Origin: Aliiglaciecola lipolytica E3
GTDB taxonomy: Bacteria; Pseudomonadota; Gammaproteobacteria; Enterobacterales; Alteromonadaceae
Direction of reading: 5' to 3'
Assembly: GCF_000314975.1 (NCBI RefSeq)
Contig: NZ_BAEN01000036.1
Location: forward strand, 59,163-123,162
DNA: 64,000 nucleotides
The notes beneath the pieces were generated by a model. The model saw only the letters and a program-made list of their open reading frames with translations, did not search any database and was not told the DNA's origin. Position numbers and translations under genes: made by a program. Shown here piece after piece: positions 1 to 9,437 of the stretch (position 1 is the first letter of the stretch; the number at the start of each line of letters is the position of its first letter).

Positions 1-842
1 ATGGTTTTCACCGTTTTATCTGCAGTGATATTAAAATGTGAGCATACTTGTTGGATCGTTTTCACGTCAGGAGTTGCAACTTGGGTTTTAACCGACATCG
101 CTGGAACCTGTTCGGTTACTGGCGCTATTGCCTCAGCCATCTCTACGTTAGCAGCGTAATCTGAACTATCACTGAAGGCGATAGCATCTTCTCCTGACTC
201 TGCTAAAACATGGAATTCATGTGACACTGCGCCACCGATTGAACCCGAGTCAGCAATTACCGGTCTAAATTCAAGACCTAAACGTTCGAAAATATTACAA
301 TATGCTTGAAACATTCCTTGATAGGTTTGCTGTAAAGATTCGTCTGAAGTATGAAAAGAATAGGCGTCTTTCATGGTGAACTCACGACCACGCATAATGC
401 CGAATCTAGGACGAACTTCATCCCGGAATTTTGTCTGGATTTGATATAGATTTATAGGTAGTTGTTTATAGCTACTGATTTCGTTTTTAACTAATGAAGT
501 AATGACTTCTTCGTGTGTTGGACCCAATACAAAATCACGGTTATGGCGATCTTTTACGCGCAGCAATTCTGGGCCGTACTCGTCCCAACGTCCGCTCTCT
601 TGCCAAAGATCTGCAGGTTGCACCACTGGCATCAACATTTCGATTGCACCGGCTTTGTTCATTTCTTGACGAACAATATCAGCCACTTTGTTCAACACTC
701 GCAGTCCGCTGGGCAACCAGGTATACAAACCTGAAGCAAGTTTACGAACCATACCAGCTCGCAACATTAATTGATGACTCACTACTTCTGCATCAGCAGG
801 AGTTTCTTTTTGAGTAGATAACAGATATTGGCTGGTACGCAT
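1..842 (-). CDS. proS: Prolyl-tRNA synthetase, 3' end outside window
   Basis: Class II aminoacyl-tRNA synthetase that charges tRNA-Pro in the cytoplasm. Read from the ATG at 842 on the minus strand, the protein begins [20 protein letters not shown] and continues through the class II motif region [27 protein letters not shown] and into the editing insertion ([23 protein letters not shown]). About 280 residues are present of the usual roughly 570; the C-terminal part lies beyond base 1. An AAGGA sequence lies 12 nt before the ATG, and the upstream minus strand has a TGGTAGAAT extended -10 element. proS next to trmO is also the enterobacterial arrangement. Identification is secure; only the truncation by the window edge limits it. 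Confidence 0.97.
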   Translation of the reverse strand, partial: MRTSQYLLSTQKETPADAEVVSHQLMLRAGMVRKLASGLYTWLPSGLRVLNKVADIVRQEMNKAGAIEMLMPVVQPADLWQESGRWDEYGPELLRVKDRHNRDFVLGPTHEEVITSLVKNEISSYKQLPINLYQIQTKFRDEVRPRFGIMRGREFTMKDAYSFHTSDESLQQTYQGMFQAYCNIFERLGLEFRPVIADSGSIGGAVSHEFHVLAESGEDAIAFSDSSDYAANVEMAEAIAPVTEQVPAMSVKTQVATPDVKTIQQVCSHFNITADKTVKT

Positions 843-1008
843 CAGCTTTGTGGGTCCTTATTTTGCTCTTAAATCGTAAACGGCGGCCATTCTACCAGCC
901 CCCTGTCAAAGGCAAAAGGGATATTTAATTAAGAAACAACCCCACTTAGGCAAACTATTACTGAGCGCGTAAATGTCACCCTAGAATGATTTATTGTCTA
1001 AAACGTAG

Positions 1009-1728
1009 CTATCTTCCTTTAGAAGATATTTTTGAAATATTTTCGACTACACAGGTTTGTAATGTTACTCGCCATTGAACATTAAATTCATAAAGCTCCA
1101 CACCATATAAGCGCTCACTGGGCGTACCTTTGTGGTAAGCCGGCCGAGGATCTTGACTTAATATTTGTTCAATAAGTAAGCGTAGATCCGGATACTGATT
1201 CTGCAATGCTTTCATTTGCTGTGCTGCAGACTCGCAAAAGGTGACGCTTAACAGTTCTTCAGGCTTGTTTTGGGCATAGCCAGCGCTAGCATCAGGAACA
1301 CAATCCGAATAGGGAACATAGGGTTTTATATCGATAATAGGTGTGTTGTCGAGTAGATCCATACCAGATACTTTTAAGGATAGTTTACCTGTGTCAGAAT
1401 TTACCCCTTCGAGTTTCACTGCGCTCATTCCCAGATTGTTAGGTCTGTGAGTACTGCGTGATGCAAACACGCCAATTTTTTTATTACCGCCAAGTCGAGG
1501 GGGTCGAACAAGAGGAGAGGCTGATTTGTTAGCCGTTTGGTGGAACTGAAAAATCAACCAAAGATGGCTAAATTGTTCAATACCTCGAAAGAATTCTGCC
1601 GAGTTAAATTCGTCTACAAATTCGATATGCCCTTTTGCTGCTGTAGCTAACCCTGGTTGTCTGGGAATGGCAAACTTCTCTTTATATGGCGTTTTGATAT
1701 AACCAATGGGTTTAATCTCAATGGGCAT
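1009..1728 (-). CDS. trmO: tRNA (t6A37) N6-methyltransferase TrmO (TsaA/YaeB)
   Basis: TrmO methylates N6-threonylcarbamoyladenosine at position 37 of some tRNAs using S-adenosylmethionine. The 239-residue protein has the family's N-terminal beta-barrel sequence (IGYIKTPYKEKFAIPRQPGL) and the conserved blocks FSHLWLIFQFH, VGVFASRSTHRPNNLGMS-like and LLDNTPIIDIKPYVPYSD, followed by a C-terminal extension with DPRPAYH. Full length for the E. coli YaeB type. It lies downstream of and in the same orientation as proS's neighbour region, with a 166-bp gap to proS. The ATG at 1728 has no good ribosome binding site, so translation may be weak. The family assignment is confident. Confidence 0.94.
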   Translation of the reverse strand: MPIEIKPIGYIKTPYKEKFAIPRQPGLATAAKGHIEFVDEFNSAEFFRGIEQFSHLWLIFQFHQTANKSASPLVRPPRLGGNKKIGVFASRSTHRPNNLGMSAVKLEGVNSDTGKLSLKVSGMDLLDNTPIIDIKPYVPYSDCVPDASAGYAQNKPEELLSVTFCESAAQQMKALQNQYPDLRLLIEQILSQDPRPAYHKGTPSERLYGVELYEFNVQWRVTLQTCVVENISKISSKGR

Positions 1729-2114
1729 AAGGGCTACAACACATTTTCATAAGTTGATTGAATCATAAAACACATTTTGCAACAGTTTAGGTTCATTTTG
1801 AAAAGATTATGACACACCTTATTTGTTATGGTGAGGATGTTCATTTCCCGAACCAACTTTAGACTTAATTTCAGGATAACTGAGTTAAGTCTTTTTTTTG
1901 GGGGGAAGACTACAATACGTAGATAATGCTTATGCTAAAATGTATTGGCTTTAGTCTGGGATTTTAATAAACTTTCTTGGCAGTCTTTGCGAGCCGAACA
2001 ATCGCTTATAATTCTTAAAAATTTCTAATTGTTCGTTTAAATTCTTGAATTCTTTTTTCTGAGTACCATATCCACTAGGAAACAGGTGAACTCACTGATC
2101 ATAATGGGAATAAC
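1729..2114. other. Intergenic region between trmO and the ABC operon
   Basis: This 386-bp divergent region holds no ORF that I can support. It contains the orphan terminator at 1861-1899 and must carry promoters for trmO (leftward) and the Gld-like ABC operon (rightward). A GGGA sequence lies seven bases before the ATG at 2115. Confidence 0.6.
1861..1899 (+). terminator. Orphan plus-strand intrinsic terminator (possible small RNA end)
   Basis: AGACTTAA at 1861-1868 pairs with TTAAGTCT at 1885-1892, with an inner TCAG/CTGA pairing, followed by a run of eight Ts. This is a strong Rho-independent terminator reading rightward. The only gene to its left, trmO, is on the other strand, so the terminator must end a plus-strand transcript starting between about 1740 and 1860, or act as a leader attenuator about 220 bp before the ABC operon. 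No convincing promoter could be read. Confidence 0.75.
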
Positions 2115-3038
2115 ATGATCTATGTAAAAAATTTAACCAAAATTTTTGGTGATCACGTTGCTGTGAATCATCTAAATTTTGACATCCAACCCGGAGATGT
2201 AGTTGGTTTTTTAGGTCCCAATGGTGCGGGCAAATCAACCACAATGAAAATGCTAACTGGCTTTATTACGCCAGATGACGGCGAAATATTGATTGACGAT
2301 TTATCGATCTTTGATGACCCTAAAAAGATTAAACAAAAGATTGGTTATTTGCCAGAGGGTGCACCGGCATATGGCGACATGACACCCTTACAGTTTTTAA
2401 ATTTTATTGCCGCGATTCGGGGACTAAAAGGCGACCTGAAACGTCAACGCATTAGCCATGTTATTAATAAAATTGATTTGCAGTCTGTATTGGATAAACC
2501 GATTGATAACTTGTCTAAAGGGTTTAAGCGTCGAGTGGGGTTAGCGCAAGCGCTGCTACATGATCCGCAAATACTGATTTTAGACGAACCTACTGATGGT
2601 CTTGACCCAAATCAAAAGCATCAAGTAAGAGAACTGATTCAAAATCTAGCCAAAGATAAAATTGTTATTATTTCTACGCACATACTCGAAGAAGTGACGG
2701 CATTGTGTAACCGGGTGATGATAATCGCTGCAGGACAAATGAAATTTAATGGCACCCCGAAAGAGTTAATCGCTAAATCTAAATACCATAATGCCATCAC
2801 GCTGCATCTTAGTTATCCCTCAGACACCTCTGGTTTTCTGGATGTACCAGGAATACTAGAAATTCTGCCTGATAGAGCAAATGGTAAGGTCACCTTAATC
2901 ATACAACCTGGATACGATATTCTGCATGAGGTGAATAAACACATTCATGAACGCAAGTTACCGGTAGATACTCTGTTTGTAGAGCAAGGCCGCCTTGATC
3001 AAGTTTTTAGAGAGATGACCCAAGGAGCAGAGGTGTAA
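2115..3038 (+). CDS. ABC transporter ATP-binding protein, GldA/NatA type
   Basis: Cytoplasmic ATPase subunit of an ABC-2 type exporter. Of its 307 residues, the first about 220 form the nucleotide-binding domain: Walker A GPNGAGKST (about 35-43), signature LSKGFKRRVGLAQAL in the slot of LSGGQ, Walker B ILILDEPTDGLD, and switch His in IIISTHILEEV-like sequence. The last about 80 residues are the accessory region typical of GldA/CcmA-like subunits. First gene of a tightly coupled four-gene operon: its stop overlaps the next start (TAATG at 3036-3040). The substrate cannot be told from sequence; in Flavobacteria GldA works with GldF and GldG in gliding, but there is no other gliding gene here. 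Confidence 0.9.
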   Translation: MIYVKNLTKIFGDHVAVNHLNFDIQPGDVVGFLGPNGAGKSTTMKMLTGFITPDDGEILIDDLSIFDDPKKIKQKIGYLPEGAPAYGDMTPLQFLNFIAAIRGLKGDLKRQRISHVINKIDLQSVLDKPIDNLSKGFKRRVGLAQALLHDPQILILDEPTDGLDPNQKHQVRELIQNLAKDKIVIISTHILEEVTALCNRVMIIAAGQMKFNGTPKELIAKSKYHNAITLHLSYPSDTSGFLDVPGILEILPDRANGKVTLIIQPGYDILHEVNKHIHERKLPVDTLFVEQGRLDQVFREMTQGAEV

Positions 3039-3772
3039 TGGGCATGGTTTGGACTTTATTGAAACGCGAAATTGCTAGTTTTTTTGCTACGCCGGTCGCG
3101 TATGTTTTTATTACAATTTTCCTCATTTTATCAGCTGTATTCGCGTTTTTTATCGGCAGTTTATACGAGCGTGAACAAGCTGATTTATTGCCATTTTTTA
3201 ACTTTCACCCATGGTTATATTTGTTTTTAGTGCCGGCTATTGCAATGCGTACATGGGCAGAAGAGCGTAAAAGCGGCAGTATCGAGCTGTTAATGACGTT
3301 ACCCATTAGTACACTGCAAGCAGTGGTCGCAAAATTTTTAGCGGCTTGGGCGGTATTAGGCCTTTCGCTATTACTCACCTTCCCATTGTGGCTGACCATT
3401 AATTATCTGGGGAACCCAGATAACGGTGTGGTGGTAGCAGCTTACGTTGGAAGTTGGTTAATGTCTGGCGCATTTTTAGCGATTGGAATGTGTATGTCGG
3501 CGCTAACTAAGAATCAAGTGGTCGCCTTTATTCTAGCAGTCGTTGTTTGCTTTTTATTCGTGGTAAGCGGAAGCAATATTGTCTTAGATGCATTTAAAGG
3601 ATGGGCTCCATCCATAGTCATCGACACTGTCGCTTCATTTAGTTTTTTAACCCATTTTGAATCGATAGCTAAAGGCGTAATAGCGCTTAATGACGTAGGC
3701 TATTTTTTAATTTCAATCGTAATTTGGCTGTATGCTAGTTTACTTATCATTGAACGTAAAAAGGCGGACTAG
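3038..3772 (+). CDS. ABC-2 type permease, GldF-like
   Basis: Inner-membrane subunit partnering the ATPase encoded just upstream. The 244-residue protein has six hydrophobic segments (roughly residues 20-40, 58-75, 105-128, 140-160, 170-190 and 217-238) and the ABC-2 hallmark between TM2 and TM3, PAIAMRTWAEERKSGSIELLMTLPIS, which matches the coupling helix of the GldF/NosY group. Start overlaps the ATPase stop by one base, indicating translational coupling. The export substrate is unknown. Confidence 0.88.
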   Translation: MGMVWTLLKREIASFFATPVAYVFITIFLILSAVFAFFIGSLYEREQADLLPFFNFHPWLYLFLVPAIAMRTWAEERKSGSIELLMTLPISTLQAVVAKFLAAWAVLGLSLLLTFPLWLTINYLGNPDNGVVVAAYVGSWLMSGAFLAIGMCMSALTKNQVVAFILAVVVCFLFVVSGSNIVLDAFKGWAPSIVIDTVASFSFLTHFESIAKGVIALNDVGYFLISIVIWLYASLLIIERKKAD

Positions 3773-3776
3773 TAGC

Positions 3777-5633
3777 ATGAGTAAGTTTTCCACCTCTTTA
3801 ATTCTTATTTTGTTGGGCGTGTTATTTTTTGCGCTAACCGTTTTGAACAATCAGTTCTTGAGTCCCGTTCGTCTGGATTTAACTGAGAATCAAGTTTATT
3901 CGCTATCCACAGGTAGCAAAGAGATAGTGTCTAACATTGATGAGCCGATTAATTTATATTTTTTCTTTTCGGATAAATCTTCTAAAGGTATGACGTCTTT
4001 GCGCAACTACGCGAACCGCGTAGAAAGCATGTTGCAAGAGTATAGCAAAGTTGCTGATGGTAAAATTAACTTGCGTATTGTTGACCCTGAGCCGTTTTCA
4101 GAAGCCGAAGATCAGGCTGATGAGTTTGGCCTCACAGCTGCTTCTATTGGTGCAATGGGAGATTCCATTTATCTGGGCTTAGCCGCGACTAATTCGCTTG
4201 ATGATCAGGAAGTTATTAGCTTTTTTGACCCACAAAAAGAAAAGTTTCTTGAGTATGAAATAAGTAAATTAATTCATAAGTTGTCTCAACCTCAATCGGT
4301 TAAAGTGACTTTGGTGAGTGATTTACCCCTTGCTGGTGGTCAAAACCCAATGACCGGCCAATTTGATCCTGCGTGGACGTTTTATATTCAGTTGCAACAA
4401 TTGTATCAAGTTGAACAAATACCCAATGCAGCGGACGCTTTACCTGAGGATACTGATGTCCTCATGTTGGTTCACCCTAAATCGCTAAATGAATCTTTGC
4501 TTTATGCAGTCGATCAATACGTTATGCGTGGTGGAAAATTAATTGTTTTTGTTGATGCAAACAATGAATCAGATCCGATGGCGATGATGGCTGGCATGGG
4601 GGCAGCGACTGAAAACCATTCTAATCTACCTCGCCTATTTGAAGCTTGGGGATTGCAATTTAATGATAGCCAAGTGTTGCTTGATGCAGAGTTAGGTTTG
4701 GATATTCGAACTGCTGATGGGGGCGTTGCTAGGCACTTCGGATTTGTTGGTATACAGTCGCAACAGCTTGACCGGGATGACGTAACCACTGCAAGTTTGG
4801 AAATCATCAATGGCGCTTCTTTTGGAACCTTTTCTAAATCCCAAGGTAGTAAATTACGTTGGACGCCACTTATGCGCTCTTCGGCTAATTCGGATTTAAT
4901 GGATGTGGCAAGCTACGCGACCCTGCGAGATCCTAATGCCTTAGCACGGGAATTCAATCAACAAAACCAGCAGCGTGTGTTGGCTGCTCGACTACATGGT
5001 AATGCGACGTCAGCATATACACAGGCCAATGCGGAAACAGACTCGAAATTCGTAACCTCGACTGATCAACTAAATGTGATAGTAGTAGGGGATACCGACC
5101 TATTAGCCGATAGATTTTGGGTCCAACAAGCTAACTTTTTTGGCGAAACTGTGTATACCCCTTTTGCCAATAATGGTGATTTTGTGACCAATGCGGTAGA
5201 AAATTTAGGTGGTAGCAATGCACTTATTAGCATTCGTAGTCGCGGCACATTTGCACGCCCTTTCAATACTGTAGATGCCTTAAAAGTTGAAGCTGAGCGC
5301 AAGTTTCGTGAACAAGAGCAGCTTTTACAGCAACAACTCGATGAAACTGAGCAGCAATTAGCACAATTGCAAAGTCAACAAGGGGAAGGCGCTGGGTTAG
5401 TAATGCTGCCTGAGCAACAGCAGGCGATCGACGAATTTGTTGAAAAACGTATAGAAATTCGCAAAGCATTACGTGAAGTGAGACATCAATTGGACAAGGA
5501 TATTGAATCTCTGGGTAATTGGTTAAAATTCCTTAACATTGCGGTTGCGCCTATCCTGTTAATGCTTATTTTAATGTTACTAGCAAGATTGTTGCGTACT
5601 AAATCTAAAGGTGATGAGGGATTTGAGCAATGA
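3777..5633 (+). CDS. GldG-like ABC-associated periplasmic protein
   Basis: Auxiliary subunit of Gld-type ABC exporters, anchored in the inner membrane with a large extracytoplasmic domain. The start at 3777 (MSKFSTSLILILLGVLFFAL) is chosen because it follows the permease stop by four bases and gives one N-terminal TM segment; a longer frame from 3732 would overlap the permease. The 618-residue protein has the family blocks LDLTENQVYSLSTGSKEIV, the GldG/IFT52-like alpha/beta domain to about residue 330 and a coiled coil (about 510-590, rich in EQQLLQQQLDETEQQLAQLQ) before a C-terminal TM segment (about 588-610). Its stop overlaps the next start (ATGA). Confidence 0.85.
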   Translation: MSKFSTSLILILLGVLFFALTVLNNQFLSPVRLDLTENQVYSLSTGSKEIVSNIDEPINLYFFFSDKSSKGMTSLRNYANRVESMLQEYSKVADGKINLRIVDPEPFSEAEDQADEFGLTAASIGAMGDSIYLGLAATNSLDDQEVISFFDPQKEKFLEYEISKLIHKLSQPQSVKVTLVSDLPLAGGQNPMTGQFDPAWTFYIQLQQLYQVEQIPNAADALPEDTDVLMLVHPKSLNESLLYAVDQYVMRGGKLIVFVDANNESDPMAMMAGMGAATENHSNLPRLFEAWGLQFNDSQVLLDAELGLDIRTADGGVARHFGFVGIQSQQLDRDDVTTASLEIINGASFGTFSKSQGSKLRWTPLMRSSANSDLMDVASYATLRDPNALAREFNQQNQQRVLAARLHGNATSAYTQANAETDSKFVTSTDQLNVIVVGDTDLLADRFWVQQANFFGETVYTPFANNGDFVTNAVENLGGSNALISIRSRGTFARPFNTVDALKVEAERKFREQEQLLQQQLDETEQQLAQLQSQQGEGAGLVMLPEQQQAIDEFVEKRIEIRKALREVRHQLDKDIESLGNWLKFLNIAVAPILLMLILMLLARLLRTKSKGDEGFEQ

Positions 5634-6652
5634 ATAAGCAATTGATTTCTCTGCTGGTCATCATTGTCGCTTTGGTTTCGGCTATCTATTTTCTAGTCAT
5701 CAAAGCCGATCAGCAAAGCGATGAGAAAATGAAATTGTTTCCGGAACTTGCTAATCAAGCTTTGAAAATTCAACAAATTCAGCTTACTAGAGTAAATGGT
5801 GAATTGTTCAACGCACGCCAAATTGAAAATAATTGGGTGACTAGCTTAGCGGAACGTCAAATAGATTACCCTCTGGAGCAAAAAGCCCTAGCGGAACTCG
5901 TTGAAAGCTTATCCAAAGCAACATTGTTTGAAGCAAAAACGACAAAAAGCGAAAATTTTGAGCGTTTGGGTTTACGGGATATTGATCAAGTTGATAGTCA
6001 AGCAACCTTAGTTGAGTTACGCACGTCGACAAAAAACTATCGCGTACTAATTGGCTCTCAGGCAAGTTTAGGGCAAGGTTCCTACGTGCGACTGTTGGGT
6101 CAACAACAAACTTGGTTGTTAGATCGCGTCATTGCATTACCTTCTGATCAAAACGCGTGGCTAAAACAGCCAATATTAGACATTTCAGTTGACCAAGTTA
6201 GTTTTGTGCATCGTTTAGGTGAATCAGGTTTTGAAATTGTTCGCGATGCTGGAAAGCAGGGTGAATTTCAGTTAAAAAATATTAGTGTTAACCAGCAGCT
6301 TAAATATGACAGTATTTTAAGTGGATTTGTAGATAACCTAGTTAATCTCAAGTTTGAACAAATTGTTAAGCCAGAGGCTGCTGGATTTAGTCCTCAAGCT
6401 GTCACCGCAGAATACGAAATTGGTCTACAAGATGGGCGTATAATTAATCTCTGGCTTTGGCAAAATGAAGAGCAAATGTTTGTGCGTTTTGAAGGGGATT
6501 CTGGAAAATATTGGTATGATTTAAACTATCAACTATCCAGCTTTTCTTATGGCCAAATTTCGAAAGTATTCTCTGACTTTATTCAAGATAAAAATAGCCA
6601 GATTCAAGAACCACAGGATTTACCTATTGATGAAGGTGAATCTCCAAACTAG
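5630..6652 (+). CDS. DUF4340 protein of the Gld-like ABC operon
   Basis: The 340-residue protein has one N-terminal TM segment (LISLLVIIVALVSAIYFLVI, about residues 4-23) and a soluble extracytoplasmic region with repeated beta-rich units (LFEAKTTKSENFERLGL; YRVLIGSQASLGQGSYVR; TWLLDRVIALP), as in DUF4340 proteins that regularly accompany GldG homologues. It overlaps the GldG-like gene by four bases. The molecular role is unknown; it probably forms part of the exporter complex. A short acidic/proline tail ends the protein. Confidence 0.8.
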   Translation: MNKQLISLLVIIVALVSAIYFLVIKADQQSDEKMKLFPELANQALKIQQIQLTRVNGELFNARQIENNWVTSLAERQIDYPLEQKALAELVESLSKATLFEAKTTKSENFERLGLRDIDQVDSQATLVELRTSTKNYRVLIGSQASLGQGSYVRLLGQQQTWLLDRVIALPSDQNAWLKQPILDISVDQVSFVHRLGESGFEIVRDAGKQGEFQLKNISVNQQLKYDSILSGFVDNLVNLKFEQIVKPEAAGFSPQAVTAEYEIGLQDGRIINLWLWQNEEQMFVRFEGDSGKYWYDLNYQLSSFSYGQISKVFSDFIQDKNSQIQEPQDLPIDEGESPN

Positions 6653-6722
6653 CGTATTGCGCATAGATTTGGATAAATAACTAGGCTCACACTAGATGGG
6701 CCTTGATGTTTTCTGCCGAGCC

Positions 6723-7688
6723 CTAAGAAATAGCCATTTTAACTAAGTCTGCGACTATCACCGTTAATATTGGTGAGGTAAACAGTAGTAGTGATTTAAT
6801 ATTTTCCAAGATGCCCCGTGCACCGCTCATTTTAGGAAATAATAATCCTAATTCATCTTCGGAAACATCAGGATCTTTTATTGACGCTTTTCTTATCACT
6901 AAGTGTTTTAAAACCTCTGAAGTTGGTATAAATAAGGCAACAACAATGCCCACATAAAAGACGCTCATAATTAACGGATATACAAATACGATATCTACAA
7001 CCACATTTTTATTAGGTGAAATGAAAACCGAAAACCATTGATACTGGAAAAATAGTTGAGCAATGGTTGTCGATAAGAAAGTGACAGTAATGTAAAACAA
7101 GGCTTTGAAGGTTTTAAGTAGCTCTAAAATACCTAGGTATTGTAAATTACGTACTCTGAAACAAATGTAAGTTAACAAGATAGAAACGAGGTAAACCCCC
7201 ACGAACCCAAGTCCAGCTGTCAGATCAATGGCCTTTTCAAATGAGACTAGCTCTGAAAACTTGTCTATAGAATTAATATGCTCATATAATTTTTGCGCTA
7301 TGCCGCCCCCTAAGTCTGCATAAAAATAAATATAAATAAATAATGCGAAACTAGAAAACAGCACAGAATAAAAAACAATATTTCTACTTAAACCAGTGCT
7401 TTTAAACATGAAAATATTGAAAATGCAGAAAAACAGTAGATAAAAATTCACTACACTCGAAATGATAAGAGATATCCCCCAAGCTGATCGGTAAATCGTT
7501 TCTTTCACCGGCTCAAAGTGTTTCGCTTCGAAAAGCGTATCAGCTGTTGCAAATGTATGAGATATCCCTAATTTATTTTCAAATAATGCGTATAAAGCTA
7601 GGTAAAGAAAAAACAATAAAACCGGAGATAACAGAATAGGGAATTCTCGATATTGGGAAATACCTTTAGCTGAAAAACTATTTTCCAT
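6723..7688 (-). CDS. Seven-TM membrane protein of unknown function
   Basis: I do not recognise this 321-residue protein. Seven strongly hydrophobic stretches can be read at about residues 16-37, 70-95, 103-123, 154-176, 188-212, 223-252 and 295-318. The loop between TM6 and TM7 is hydrophilic and acidic (KASIKDPDVSEDELGLLFPKMSG) and may be cytoplasmic. It stands alone between the convergent ABC operon and the DUF1415/folD pair, and base composition is AT-rich like its surroundings. No catalytic motif is visible. Confidence 0.7.
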   Translation of the reverse strand: MENSFSAKGISQYREFPILLSPVLLFFLYLALYALFENKLGISHTFATADTLFEAKHFEPVKETIYRSAWGISLIISSVVNFYLLFFCIFNIFMFKSTGLSRNIVFYSVLFSSFALFIYIYFYADLGGGIAQKLYEHINSIDKFSELVSFEKAIDLTAGLGFVGVYLVSILLTYICFRVRNLQYLGILELLKTFKALFYITVTFLSTTIAQLFFQYQWFSVFISPNKNVVVDIVFVYPLIMSVFYVGIVVALFIPTSEVLKHLVIRKASIKDPDVSEDELGLLFPKMSGARGILENIKSLLLFTSPILTVIVADLVKMAIS

Positions 7689-7766
7689 GAATTAAATCTT
7701 AGTTGATGTTTTTAAAAACCTAGATCATCGTCCGGAAAAGTCAAGTTGTTGACATAATTCAGAAAT

Positions 7767-8328
7767 TTAGATTTTCATACAAGATGCAAGTAACACCTTT
7801 AGCTCGGCTTTTCCCATACTGTGGGCTTTGTCGATGTTATTCTCGGGGATTTGTTCTGGGTGTTTATAGGATTTAATTGCTCGTTCTAAACTTTGCTCTC
7901 TGAGAAGATGGAGGGTTGGGTGAGGGGAGCGATTGGTATAATTGGCCGCTGAATCTATCGATTCACCCTCGAAAACATATTCGGGATGGAAACTAGCAAT
8001 TTGATATATACCCACATAATCGTTTTCTTCTAACCATTGTTGCGCTACATCAACTAAATCTAAGTAATCAAAAAAATGGTTAAATCCGTTGGTTAACACG
8101 ATCAGAGTGGTTTCAGTTTTGCTGTGTTGATTGAGGTGTTCAATTTCAGCCTGTAATAAACTTAACACCGTCTTTTTGTTTTTTTTGTGGACAAGGCACA
8201 TAACGAATACTGTTGCGTTGCACCTCTCGTTTGGCGAATGGGCAGAAATTTAAACCTATTACGAGTTTATTCACCCATTCTTTGGTTTGTTCTATATAAA
8301 GCGTACTATTCAGTTCACTATCGGACAT
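7767..8328 (-). pseudogene. DUF1415 family gene split by a frameshift
   Basis: Two overlapping frames together rebuild one DUF1415 protein of about 186 residues. The upstream frame (8328 to 8146) gives EWVNKLVIGLNFCPFAKREV...SIRYVPCPQKK, then runs out of frame to a stop. The downstream frame (in register from about 8180 to 7767) continues with TVLSLLQAEIEHLN, IYQIASFHPEYVFEG, NYTNRSPHPTLHLLRE, all family hallmarks. The switch falls in an A8 tract followed by C and A5 on the coding strand (about 8169-8184); removing one A restores the frame. It may be a real inactivation, an assembly error at a homopolymer, or a gene rescued by slippage. It sits 3 bp after folD and is probably co-transcribed. 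Function of the family is unknown. Confidence 0.85.
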
Positions 8329-8331
8329 TAA

Positions 8332-9186
8332 TTAACTTCGATACTTTACATAAGCTTCTAACGTGTTTTCGATTAAGCTGGCGACCGTCATAGGGCCGAC
8401 TCCGCCAGGAACAGGAGTAATCCAGCCTGCACGTTGTTTAGCTACCTCAAACTCCACATCGCCTACAAGCGTGCCATCTGTTTGGCGATTGATACCGACG
8501 TCAATCACTATTGCCCCCGGTTTAACCCAATCACCGGGTATAAATTCTGCTTTGCCCACTGCTACGACTAAAATATCGGCACGTTGGACGTGGCTTTTCA
8601 GGTCTTGCGTGAACTTATGGCAAGTGGTCACGGTGCAGCCTGCTAATAACAATTCTAGCGACATAGGTCGACCGACAATATTAGACGCTCCAACGATAAC
8701 TGCGTCTAAGCCTTTTGCAGGACGTTTTGTGGATTCGATAAGGGTCATTATGCCTTTGGGCGTACAAGGCCTCAGAGCAGGCATACGTTGAACCAAACGG
8801 CCAATGTTGTAGGGATGGAAGCCATCTACGTCTTTGTCTGGTTGAATACGCTCAAGTACTTCTTCGGCATTTAATCCCGCAGGAAGTGGTAATTGGACCA
8901 AAATACCATCTACTTCAGGATCTGCATTGAGATCATCGACCAATTTTAATAGATCTTGCTGGCTCGTGTTGGCTGGTAAATCATGTGCTTTATCAACAAA
9001 GCCAACTTCCTCACAGGCTTTGCGTTTATTCGCTACATACACACCGGACGCAGGGTCGTGTCCGACTTTTATCACCGCCAGACCTGGCGGTCTTTTTCCT
9101 GCTGCAGTAATTGCTTCTACTTGAAAGGCGACATTTTCTCTCACCTGTTTGGCAATGGACTTTCCGTTTATAAGTTGTGCTGGCAT
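8332..9186 (-). CDS. folD: Methylenetetrahydrofolate dehydrogenase / methenyltetrahydrofolate cyclohydrolase
   Basis: Bifunctional cytoplasmic enzyme interconverting 5,10-methylene-, 5,10-methenyl- and 10-formyl-tetrahydrofolate with NADP. The 284-residue protein is full length: N-terminal catalytic domain with [13 protein letters not shown] (the catalytic Lys in the Y-x3-K motif), [10 protein letters not shown] and [14 protein letters not shown], then the Rossmann part with [18 protein letters not shown] and the C-terminal [18 protein letters not shown] signature. The ATG at 9186 is in a normal position. The frameshifted DUF1415 gene follows directly. Confidence 0.97.
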   Translation of the reverse strand: MPAQLINGKSIAKQVRENVAFQVEAITAAGKRPPGLAVIKVGHDPASGVYVANKRKACEEVGFVDKAHDLPANTSQQDLLKLVDDLNADPEVDGILVQLPLPAGLNAEEVLERIQPDKDVDGFHPYNIGRLVQRMPALRPCTPKGIMTLIESTKRPAKGLDAVIVGASNIVGRPMSLELLLAGCTVTTCHKFTQDLKSHVQRADILVVAVGKAEFIPGDWVKPGAIVIDVGINRQTDGTLVGDVEFEVAKQRAGWITPVPGGVGPMTVASLIENTLEAYVKYRS

Positions 9187-9437
9187 TTACTTGGCTTTCA
9201 AATTATAGATTGGGCGTATTCTCCCACAAGCATGGTTAAGCTATCAATCTAGAGTTGCGATTAATTCCGAAATTGTTTGTTGATTTGCAGAGTCATTAAA
9301 ACGACTTTTTGGATGAATTACCTAGTTATGACCATTTGATATCGACTTCGCATGGGGGAATTCGTTTTGAATTAACGTATAATCTTTAAATAATTTATTT
9401 TGGTTTTCACAACCACAACTACATTAGGAATACCCTT

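Noticed and set aside
1800..1899. Spot 42-like small RNA
   Set aside because: Only vague resemblance around GGTGAGGATGTTC; wrong gene neighbourhood and no promoter found.
8165..8190. Programmed -1 frameshift site (A-rich slippery sequence) in the DUF1415 gene
   Set aside because: Joining the two frames needs a +1 (or -2) shift, which does not fit -1 slippage; polymerase slippage or error is more likely.
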